From NCBI GenBank assembly GCA_032622095.1, contig CP136067.1, positions 43,255,549 to 43,319,548 of the forward strand: a DNA stretch of 64,000 bases, in the 5' to 3' direction. The stretch comes from Siphonodentalium dalli (Eukaryota > Mollusca > Scaphopoda > Gadilida > Siphonodentaliidae). Position 1 is the first letter of the stretch; each line of letters begins with the position of its first letter. Both the position numbers and the translations under genes were made by a program. This document shows positions 38,171-49,600 of the stretch, piece after piece. The notes below the pieces were generated by a model. It was not told the DNA's origin. It was given only the letters and a program-made list of their open reading frames with translations, and did no database searches.

Positions 38171-41100
38171 ATTTACCTGGTGCTGTAATAGGCCCATAGT
38201 GAGCGTATATGTTTTTTGTTATTTATTTAATTACATTTTTTTAAATCAAAATTTTGAAAAACTAACGCCGTTATAACCTCGGCCAAGGTACCCCGAGTCA
38301 CCACACCAAATTTGGTTAAATTGGTCTAGGGTCTTGGATAAAAATCCAGACAGACACAAGGACAAACAGACAGACAAACAGATCCTGCTATTTTATATAT
38401 ATAGAGTATGGGCCATGTAAGATATGAACGACGGGTTCAATTTTGTCATAACGCTGTGATCGTGAGAATATAATTCAGCGAACTGAATTGGGGTTCATGC
38501 GGACTTTTGTGATGTTTTGCTGTTGTCAGAATCAATTTGTTTTATATATATATATACTAGCAGGGTTACCCGGCGTTGCCCAGGTTAATGCGATGTGAAA
38601 CCATCTGTATGCTGTGGATATTTGTTGGGAATAGAGAACACTCTTGTTCAAAGTGTTATACGTTTTCTCATAAATTGTATATTCAAATAGCATCACACAA
38701 CATGATTATTACAGTCATGGAATATAAGTAGTGGCACACCTTGTCAATTGTCATTCTGTTTATCGCGATTAATCCGTTCCACCAATAATGAAGTATTTAT
38801 GTATTTACAACTGCGTATACGTCAGACGTTATAATATGATACATGTAAATCATAAAGACATTAGTTCGCATAAATAAAAGATGACAATTGGTTTTACATA
38901 TTGAGATGTATCAATCAATCTAGTGGGTTGGACTAAGATCTCGAGGATACCTGGCTATCATATCTCCATGAAAATACAGATGTTTCAAAGAAATGTCCAG
39001 GTGCTCGTCTGTTCGTGGTGCTATATATTGGCTAAATATTCTCAGTTTCAACGAAATGTTGCTGCGCGTGCATATCAGCTACATTCGCCAGACACAGAGC
39101 GAGATTTTGAGTTGTTTATGTCAGTCGATGAGTCTGTTCTAAACCCCTTGTCTGGTGTCAGTATTGGGAGGATCCTGAAAAGTCATGTGCTACTAACTGC
39201 ATTGTATTGTATATCAGAAGAAACTATATATGACTGCACACTGTGACCACTATTTTTTAACAGGCCTTCCATATATCCTGACAAATTGTAACTCAATTTT
39301 GTTATAATATATATGCAATCCTCTGACGGTTCGATGTCTCTCAGTTTGCACGAATATATGAATATCTTCAATAGAATGATAAATATACGTTTAATGCTTC
39401 TTCTATGTATCTCTTTTTGCTAGCTCATTGTGTGAATGTCCTGATTGCCATCCCCATATAAATATGACAATTAAGAAGATATAATTGTTCAAGTGACTTA
39501 TAAGTGGGTTACCATTTGTCGGGATTGTGAAATGTGAACGCTCAAATCTCCTTAAAATGATATGGAGATGGCCTGGGTGACTATATATAACTTATATATG
39601 GATAACGGCGTATAGCAATCTTATCTATGATAGTGAATATCCGCTCGCCATCCGTGACGCAAACGACACCAAATGTGATTTAATTCATGGTATATCATTA
39701 GATAAAAACATGTATGAATTTGTTGGAAATTAGTGCCAAATATATTAGTATCAGCTTTTGCCTCTTCGACTGTACCACGTGAAGTTATATATAGAACACA
39801 CAGACAGACAGAAAGACAGACAGACAGACAGCACAGTTTGATTTCTTGTATCATTTGAGAAGAACGTGTCTGAATTTGATGGTAATTGGTACTAAACATA
39901 TTTTGTATCAGTTTTTGGCGACCCTCCCGTCCCTATTTCGGACTCAAGCTGCACACACTAAGACTCATTATAGATTAGAGATGCATATATATGAAATTGG
40001 TGAAAATTGGCGAGTATACAAATTCGTATCAAATTGAAGGTCCCCACATCTCTCACCCATAGGGCACCAATTTGTTGTGTCTAAACCACACGATAAGATT
40101 CCTCGTATCACGGAGAATAATATGTATCAATCTGGTGGATATCGGCACTACACATATATATATAATGTCCCTCTCATTTCTATACACCACTGACTCGAAT
40201 GGCCCCACTTATGACATCCTTAAACCACACAATTACACTCCTGATATCATGGAAATGATTGTTTATAAGTTTGGTGATAATCGGTGACTAAACAATGTTT
40301 TTTTTATCAAATTTGGTGCCAATACCTCCCTCATCATCTCTCAAATAATCTATGTATCTCTTTTTGCTAGCTCATTGTGTGAATGTCCTGATTGCCATCC
40401 CCATATAAATATGACAATTAAGAAGATATAGTTGTTCAACTGACTTATAAGTGGGTTACCATTTGTCGGGATTGTGAAATGTGAACGCCCAAATCTCCTT
40501 AAAATGATATGGAGATGGCCTGGGTGACTATATATAACTTATATGTGGATATCGGCGAATAGCAATCTTATCTATGATAGTGCATATCCGCTCGCCATCC
40601 GTGATGCAAACGACACCAAATGCCATTTAATTCATGGTATATCATTAGATAAAAACATGGATGAATTTGTTGGAAATTAGTGCCAAATATATTTGTATCA
40701 TCTTTTGCCTCTTCGATTGTACCGCGTGAAGTTATATATAGAACACACAGACAGACAGAAAGACAGACAGACAGCACACTTTGATTCCTTGTATCATTTG
40801 AGAAGAACGTGTCTGAATTTGATGGTAATTGGTACTAAAAATATTTTGTATCAGTTTTTGGTGACCCTCCCGTCCCTATTTCGGACTCAAGCTGCACACA
40901 CTAAGACTCATTAGAGATTAGAGATGCATAGATATGAAATTGGTGAAAATTGGCGAGTATATACAAATTCGTATCAAATTGAAGGTCCCCATATCTCTCA
41001 CCCATAGGGCACCAATTTGTTGTGTCTAAACCACACGATAAGATTCCTCGTATCACGGAGAAGAATATGTATCAATCTGGTGGAAATCGGCACTAAACAT

Positions 41101-44100
41101 ATAGATATAATGTCCCTCTCATATCTATACACCACTGACTCGAATGGCCCCACTTGTGACATCCTTAAACCACACAATTACACTCCTGATATCATGAAGA
41201 TGATTGTTTATAAGTTTGGTGATAATCGGCGACTAAACAATGTTTTTTTTTTATCAAATTTGGTGCCAATTCCTCCCTCCCCATCTCTCACACAAACAGC
41301 ACCACTATGGCGTCTTTAAATCACACGATCAGATTCCTCGGATAAGAAAGTGTATCAATTTGGTGGAAATTGGCGCCAAAAAAATTGTGCATCAATTTTG
41401 GTGCCCCTGTCCCTTTCAATACACCCCTGACTCGAATGAGACCACACTTGACAGATATAAGCCACACCATTAGACTCCTCATACCATGGGGATGCTTTTG
41501 TATAAGTGTGGTGGCAATCGGCGACTAAACCAATTATTATCAAATTTAGTGCCCACCCCCTCCCAATCTCTCATCCAAACGACAACAATTTGGCGTTGTT
41601 AAATCGCACAATTAGATTCCTTGTATCATGAAGAAGAATATATATCAATTTGGTGGAAATCGGCTCTAAAATTAGTTTTATCAATTTTGGTGCCCCTCTC
41701 CCCTTTCGTGCAAATCTGACTCGAACGACGCCACTTTTGACATATTTAAACCACACCGTTGGATTCTTCATATCATGGGGATGATTATATGTAAGTTTCG
41801 TGGCAATCGGCGACAGAAAAAAATCTGCCCCCCCCCCCCCTCCCCCTTCCGGACACACCTGACGCGAACGGCGCGACTTTTGCCATATTTAAAACACACC
41901 ATTAGATTCCTCATATTATGGGGATGATTATATATAAGTTTCGTGGCAATCGCCGACATTTTTTTTTCTGCCCCTCCCCCTTTTCTGCCCCTGACAACAA
42001 CGGCGTCACTTTAGAAAATTTTAACACCGACCATTATCTTTCTCGTAAAAAGTTACTCCTATTAGACCGCTTTGGCATCATCTTGATGGTCCCCTGTGAA
42101 TTTCTATAGAACACAGACAGACAGACAGACAGACATTCGCAAATATAGATATAGATAAGAGGCAACACTATCTATGTCATGATTTACAAGTATATAAATT
42201 AGTGTTTGCAATTCCACAGTTACCCGACGCAGCGCTTATGGAATGTACCAATTACACAGATATGACTGGAAAAGATTTTCTAAATCCGTCAATAGACAAG
42301 ACGGTCAAGACATAACGTGATTTTACAAAAATAGACAATGGAAAGCCACCAAGATGCGGATGAAAGAATACGTAGACGGAAACAACACACATCTTAACCA
42401 GTTCATGACTGGAGCTGCGCTGGTGCAGCGTTAATGCTCCTGTCTTATATATGCGAATAGGGAGCCTAGCGTATATAAGAGAATACACTGCATGGCTAAC
42501 AGTGTCATGGTAAATGGTGTTAGGCCAATGTATTTTCTTATATATGCAGACTCCCCATGTAGTCCTGATTCAGTTCAATTCTTTCTTCTTGTAACCTATA
42601 TTTATATTATGTATATAAGAGAATGTATTGGCACATGTCACTTCAGTAAAGTCTCAGTATAAACATCTGGTTTATTTACCTGACTGTATAGCTTTATAAC
42701 ACACTCAGCTTTGAATAATCAAGCAATCCTGATTTGCTGGATGAATGTATAGACCATGCATCTGAGAGCTCGATCCCCACCATGCCGCAGCTAGTGTCGG
42801 GATAACTTCATAAGAAAGGACAGATTCATAACAAGAAAACCATAGTCAGAAATGGTGACGCCACCAATATCATATTATTAGCCATAAATATAAATTATAA
42901 TATAATTATAATATAAAATATTATTCATTAGTTAGCGCTAATATAGGCGCTAACTAATGACTTGTTAAATAACATCTAATAAATATTCATCTTATTCACA
43001 ACATTAAGGAGTCCTTCTGGCACATATATAATTGATAGAACAGACCTCTATTATGATGATCGTGTCGTTATTTGTTTAAGATACGTATCAATTGACATAT
43101 ACGCACCCGTTCCCTCATTAAAATCTATATATATCGCCCATTTTAGGGGACATCCGCGAATTCGGGGACTTCCGCAAAGTGAGCTCCACAAATCGGGACC
43201 TACTGCAAATCGTCGCACCCAATGCAATTTGTAAACAAATACGATTGACATGCGTTTTAACGAGGTGAGCTTTAATTAAACGAAAGAAGCATTCTACATA
43301 AACTATTTGTCATGGACTCAGCCAGTGTGCCATATATATGTGTCAACTAAGGTCGCTTTGCGTGGTAAAAGTGAAAAGTTAAAGTGGAAAATCCTATTGA
43401 AAATGAAAGTAGCCTACACTTTTGGGATTTCTGCGGCAGATTGCAGTGAATCTATACTATTGGAAGTGAATGTACAATTCCTGGAATTCTATCAGATATC
43501 GCGACTCTGCTCGTTTTCGTGATCATAGGTTATATAGGGCCTATATGACCACGAAAACGAGTCGAGTCGCGATACATCAATCGGTACAAACACATTGTGT
43601 ATACGATACAATTTTGATGACCAGAAAATAAAAGATGGCGGTTAATCCAAGTCTCCAACAGAACAGACATGCGCGCTCCAATTAAAATTACCCATAATTC
43701 AGTTCACTACACCAGGGGCTCCCAATGGGTTATACAATATTTTCAGGCTATCAGATTATTTATATTTTCAACAACATATTATTACACCGGTGACTTTAAG
43801 TTTACAATTTCAGCCTGTCCTGACTCTATCGATACGATTTATCATATTTTCAAAAACATATTATACACCGGTGGCGTTAACTTTACAATTTCGGCATCTA
43901 CGTGATTCTATCGGTACGATTGAGTAAGGTACAAAACAAATCTCCAAGAATACACCAGGGGCTCCCAATGGGTTATATATTATTTTCAGGCTATCAGATT
44001 ATTTATATTTTCAACAACATATTATTACACCGGTGACTTTAAGTTTACAATTTCAGCCTGTCCTGACTCTATCGATACGATTTATCATATTTTCAAAAAC

Positions 44101-45576
44101 ATATTATACACCGGTGGCGTTAACTTTACAATTTCAGCATATACATGATTCTATCGGTACGATTGAGTAAGGTACAAACAAAATCTCCAAGAATACATTC
44201 GTCCAGTCCACCACACAATATCAAAATCACCGAAACTAGTTACACCACCATGTAACGTAATAAAGTATTAACTGATCCATGTATTGTGTTGTTTGTCAAA
44301 GGTAATATCATAATCACGCATCGACAACCATGCAAGTCGAGTTAATATAAATTCCATATATTCTCTGATGGTAATGTTGTCTGATATCTTAAAGACTGTG
44401 CATCTCTTCCTCAATGCATTTGATATAGTTTCCGAGGTATATATACACACACGACACAATCGTTTTGACGATTCCCCGACCAATTTCACGATTCATCGAC
44501 TTGACAACGACGGTGCTACGGCAGTTTAACGATTCCGCGACCTTATTATATGATATTTTATGACAAACTTAGATATATATTGGGGTTTTTACTGAATTGG
44601 GACGATAAAGTGGGCTTCTTCTTGTGTTCATTGTATAGCGTAGACTTTTAGGTCCACCAGGTTGACTCACGGAATACATACGGAGATGAGATATACATAA
44701 AATGAGTCACAATCGGCTCGGTCAAATCGGGACCATCAGATCAAACCGCGAACCGATCGCACAAAGTAATTTAACATCCAACGTAAGCTTTGATAAGCAT
44801 AAATGTAGGATTTGTCAAATTAGTACCTCTGTTGACGCAATATTCGATTAAACTCGACACATAAATGCAGTAACAATGTCAACTATTTGGCAACGCCTTG
44901 GTTAGACCATGACAACGACGATTGTGCGACTCGTTGAGCGGTAATTTTCATTTGTATACGACGTATCTGACAGCTTAATTATGCATGTCAGCCCACATAT
45001 GCTGCATCAATAATGTTAGGCACCGTGCCTTCGTTGTAATGAATAGATCCTGGATTCAATACAGTACGGTGTATAATGATCCCCACATGTGATGCCATAG
45101 AGACCAAGTCACATAAGAGATGTCCACATGTCGCTAACCGAGCATTCTGACATTTGAACATGATCAAATGCCCTACTTTATATACCTGAACATCTTCCTT
45201 CTTAGTGAATCCAGCTATTTTAGTCCTATTCTGATTAGTATATATAGGTAGGCCCTAAATAGAAAGATATCCTCGAAAAGTTATTGACCGTTGAGTTACT
45301 TTTATGAAGGTGTTTGTATGAAAGTATTTGCGAAATTTTTTCGAGAGAGTGGGTGGGTGTGGGTATCTGAAACTGAAAATAATCAGCAACACTTTAAAAA
45401 AAATAACAATAAAAGTGTTGATACCCGAAAAAGTGCAGTAAAAACGTATACACAAAATAAAATAGTAGAACACTGGGTTGGTGACAAAAAAATAAATAAA
45501 TAATCAATACGCGTCTGGATTTATGACACCCCCCCCCCCTGATTCGGACGCCAATTTGCCGGTATATTATTAACAT
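38171..45576 (+). repeat. Tandem segmental duplication, copy B (empty LTR site)
   Basis: About 7.4 kb, nearly identical to copy A, and without the LTR element: CCCCCTTCCGG at 41842-41852 is the unoccupied target. It contains the second terminal PhyH exon. It ends at TTATTAACAT (45576) where similarity to copy A stops. The internal 947-bp duplication and hairpins are all preserved. Confidence 0.95.
42220..42315 (+). CDS. PhyH terminal exon 8, copy B
   Basis: Identical in sequence to 34810-34905, with the same acceptor and stop. It could serve as an alternative last exon giving the same protein but a transcript ending elsewhere, or be unused. No first seven exons accompany it, so it is not a second gene. 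Confidence 0.8.
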   Translation, partial: LPDAALMECTNYTDMTGKDFLNPSIDKTVKT

Positions 45577-45802
45577 GGGGTGTTTTGGTGCGGTAGTATT
45601 TTTAATGGGGTACACCTACCGGTGTGCAAATATGTCATATAAAAATGGCGGCGCTTCCAGTCGAGATGACTGATTCTATAAAATCTCAAAATTTGGTTCG
45701 CGCGCAAGCTCACCCGCATTCGATTATACATCTACTTCCGGAAAAAAATAGAACTACATCTCTAATACTGGTAATGTTCGTAGAGATTTTAGTTCTCTCT
45801 CT
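45577..45802. other. Flank between copy B and the inverted exon
   Basis: No independent gene recognised. This would be the 3' untranslated side of the minus-strand exon; no AATAAA was found in that orientation. Confidence 0.4.
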
Positions 45803-45931
45803 CTAGTCTTGTTCTTTCTTTTCTCCATCATCCGTCTCCAGCTTTATCGTTTTGTCAATTTTAGGATTCAGGAACTCTTTTCCGCTCATGTCCGTCATAT
45901 TAGTACAATCCATGATGGCAGAGTCTGGTAC
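45803..45931 (-). CDS. Terminal exon of a PhyH paralogue, opposite strand
   Basis: On the minus strand an acceptor (TTGTGTTTGTAG) is followed by VPDSAIMDCTNMTDMSGKEF... and a stop at 45803-45805, 42 codons in phase 0. The first 30 residues match exon 8 of the + strand gene at 21 positions; the end has an extra acidic/lysine tail (GEKKEQD). The changes are mostly conservative, so it looks like a functional exon of a diverged paralogue transcribed toward the first gene (tail to tail). Its other exons would be at higher coordinates; the window shows only a MITE and satellite there. An orphan inverted exon is the alternative. Confidence 0.75.
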   Translation of the reverse strand, partial: VPDSAIMDCTNMTDMSGKEFLNPKIDKTIKLETDDGEKKEQD

Positions 45932-45959
45932 CTACAAACACAAGAACAAACATGATTAA

Positions 45960-46403
45960 CCCTTTACCCAACATAACGACCCTGTGCCAATGCATTCTCT
46001 TATATATGCGAGTCGACCATAGGTCGCCTCGCATATATAAGAGAATTCATTGGCTTAGCACATATTAAAAATGATAAAATTGTCAAAGAATGTAGAAAAA
46101 TATTATAAAAATTGTTAAAAAATGTAAGAAAAAATTATAAAATTGTTAAAGAATGTAAGAAAAAATGGTAAAAAGTGTTTTTTAGGCCAATGCATTCTCT
46201 TATATATGCGAGGCGACCTATGGTCGACTCGCATATATAAGAGAATGCATTGGCACAGGGCATAACTGTAGCCATCACAATGTGGTCAATGAACCGGTTC
46301 CAATGATATCCATATTTGTATGGTGTTATTGAGACAGACCGAAGATATTTTAGGCTGTTGAAGCTTTATTTGGGCGTTTTTGGCCGTTTTGTTGGGTAAA
46401 GGG
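45960..46403. mobile_element. piggyBac-like MITE (TTAA target), copy 2, inverted
   Basis: TTAA at 45956-45959 and 46404-46407 flank CCCTTTACCCAAC...GTTGGGTAAAGGG ends. The sequence is the reverse complement of the element at 15-370, with a longer A-rich middle (46060-46180). It has the same two palindromes (45986-46054, 46186-46254). It would lie in the last intron of the minus-strand paralogue. Confidence 0.87.
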
Positions 46404-46634
46404 TTAAAGCCATGAAAGCTGCAAGACAGAGTTGAGTCCCCTCGTTACACTGGTCTGACCGCTGCCGTCATGTATATTTTCGTAATTAAACAGTTTTATG
46501 TAAGATTTTTGTCGGCTACAATTCATTCTGGCTTGATCTAACCAATTTCCAAATGAATATGGACAGTTCGGTTTCTCAGAACAATGCAGAATGTATTGTG
46601 ACCGACAAAAGTGTTAAATAAAAACGTTTGTGAT
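46404..46634. other. Short unique spacer before the satellite
   Basis: 231 bp of apparently unique sequence with no recognised gene. It joins the satellite at 46635 without a visible inverted repeat or target duplication. Confidence 0.5.
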
Positions 46635-49600
46635 CTTCTCTCAGTATGTGTACGATATGGCAGTGTTCAGTACATGTAGCAGGGGACTTCTCTCAGTATG
46701 TGTACGATATGGCAGTGTTCAGTACAGGTAGCAGGGGACTTCTCGCAGTATGTGTACGATATGGCAGTGTTCAGTACATGTAGCAGGGGACTTCTCTCAG
46801 TATGTGTACGATATGGCAGTGTTCAGTACATGTAGCAGGGGACTTCTCGCAGTATGTGTACGATATGGCAGTGTTCAGTACATGTAGCAGGGGACTTCTC
46901 TCAGTATGTGTACGATATGGCAGTGTTCAGTACATGTAGCAGGGGACTACTCTCTGTATATATGTGTACGATATGGCAGTGTTCAGTACATGTAGCAGGG
47001 GACTTCTCTCAGTATGTGTACGATATGGCAGTGTTCAGTACATGTAGCAGGGGACTTCTCTCAGTATGTGTACGATATGGCAGTGTTCAGTACATGTAGC
47101 AGGGGACTTCTCTCAGTATGTGTACGATATGGCAGTGTTCAGTACATGTAGCAGGGGACTACTCTCTGTATATATGTGTACGATATGGCAGTGTTCAGTA
47201 CATGTAGCAGGGGACTTCTCTCAGTATGTGTACGATATGGCAGTGTTCAGTACATGTAGCAGGGGACTTCTCTCAGTATGTGTACGATATGGCAGTGTTC
47301 AGTACGTGTAGCAGGGGACTTCTCTCAGTATGTGTACGATATGGCAGTGTTCAGTACCTGTAGCAGGGGACTTCTCTCAGTATGTGTACGATATGGCAGT
47401 GTTCAGTACATGTAGCAGGGGACTTCTCTCAGTATGTGTACGATATGGCAGTGTTCAGTACATGTAGCAGGGGACTTCTCTCAGTATGTGTACGATATGG
47501 CAGTTTTCAGTACATGTAGCAGGGGACTTCTCTCAGTATGTGTACGATATGGCAGTGTTCAGTACATGTAGCAGGGGACTTCTCAAAGTATGTGTACGAT
47601 ATGGCAGTGTTCAGTACATGTAGCAGGGGACTTCTCTCAGTATGTGTACGATATGGCAGTTTTCAGTACATGTAGTAGGGGACTACTCTCAGTATGTGTA
47701 CGATATGGCAGTGTTCAGTACATGTAGCAGGGGACTTCTCTCAGTATGTGTACGATATGGCAGTGCTCAGTACATGTAGCAGGGGACTTCTCTCAGTATG
47801 TGTACGATATGGCAGTGTTCAGTACATGTAGCAGGGGACTTCTCTCAGTATGTGTACGATATGGCAGTGTTCAGTACATGTAGTAGGGGACTACTCTAAG
47901 TATGTGTACGATATGGCAGTGTTCAGTACATGTAGTAGGGGACTTCTCTCAGTATGTGTACGATATGGCAGTGCTCAGTACATGTAGCAGGGGACTTCTC
48001 TCAGTATGTGTACGGTATGGCAGTGTTCAGTACATGTAGCAGGGGACTTCTCTCAGTATGTGTACGATATGGCAGTGTTCAGTACATGTAGCAGGGGACT
48101 ACTCTCAGTATGTGTACGATATGGCAGTGTTCAGTACATGTAGCAGGGGACTTCTCTCAGTATGTGTACGATATGGCAGTGTTCAGTACATGTAGCAGGG
48201 GACTTCTCTCAGTATGTGTACGATATGGCAGTGTTCAGTACATGTAGCAGGGGACTTCTCTCAGTATGTGTACGATATGGCAGTGTTCAGTACATGTAGC
48301 AGGGGACTTCTCTCAGTATATGTACGATATGGCAGTGTTCAGTACATGTAGCAGGGGACTTCTCTCAGTATGTGTACGATATGGCAGTGTTCAGTACATG
48401 TAGCAGGGGACTACTCTCAGTATGTGTACGATATGGCAGTGTTCAGTACATGTAGCAGGGGACTTCTCTCAGTATGTGTACGATATGGCAGTGTTCAGTA
48501 CATGTAGCAGGGGACTTCTCTCAGTATGCGTACGATATGGCAGTGTTCAGTACATGTAGCAGGGGACTTCTCTCAGTATGTGTACGATATGGCAGTGTTC
48601 AGTACATGTAGCAGGGGACTTCTCTCAGTATGTGTACGATATGGCAGTGTTCAGTACATGTAGCAGGGGACTACTCTCAGTATGTGTACGATATGGCAGT
48701 GTTCAGTACATGTAGCAGGGGACTTCTCTCAGTATGTGTACGATATGGCAGTGTTCAGTACATGTAGCAGGGGACTTCTCTCAGTATGTGTACGATATGG
48801 CAGTGTTCAGTACATGTAGCAGGGGACTTCTCTCAGTATGTGTACGATATGGCAGTGTTCAGTACATGTAGCAGGGGACTTCTCTCAGTATGTGTACGGT
48901 ATGGCAGTGTTCAGTACATGTAGCAGGGGACTTCTCTCAGTATGTGTACGATATGGCAGTGTTCAGTACATGTAGTAGGGGACTTCTCTCAGTATGTGTA
49001 CGACATGGCAGTGTTCAGTACATGTAGCAGGGGACTTCTCTCAGTATGTGTACGATATGACAGTGTTCAGTACATGTAGCAGGGGACTTCTCTCAGTATG
49101 TGTACGATATGGCAGTGTTCAGTACATGTAGCAGGGGACTTCTCTCAGTATGTGTACGATATGGCAGTGTTCAGTACATGTAGCAGGGGACTACTCTCAG
49201 TATGTGTACGATATGGCAGTGTTCAGTACATGTAGCAGGGGACTTCTCTCAGTATGTGTACGATATGGCAGTGTTCAGTACATGTAGCAGGGGACTTCTC
49301 TCAGTATGTGTACGATATGGCAGTGTTCAGTACATGTAGCAGGGGACTTCTCTCATTATGTGTACGATATGGCAGTGTTCAGTACGTGTAGCAGGGGACT
49401 TCTCTCAGTATGTGTACGATATGGCAGTGTTCAGTACATGTAGCAGGGGACTTCTCTCAGTATGTGTACGATATGGCAGTGTTCAGTACATGTAGCAGGG
49501 GACTTCTCTCAGTATGTGTACGATATGGCAGTTTTCAGTACATGTAGCAGGGGACTTCTCTCAGTATGTGTACGATATGGCAGTGTTCAGTACATGTAGC

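Noticed and set aside
24936-45576. Copies A and B being two haplotypes placed in tandem by the assembler
   Set aside because: Not excluded, but the copies differ far less than alleles usually do in marine invertebrates, and a defined junction with four extra bases joins them. I treat it as a real duplication with this caveat.
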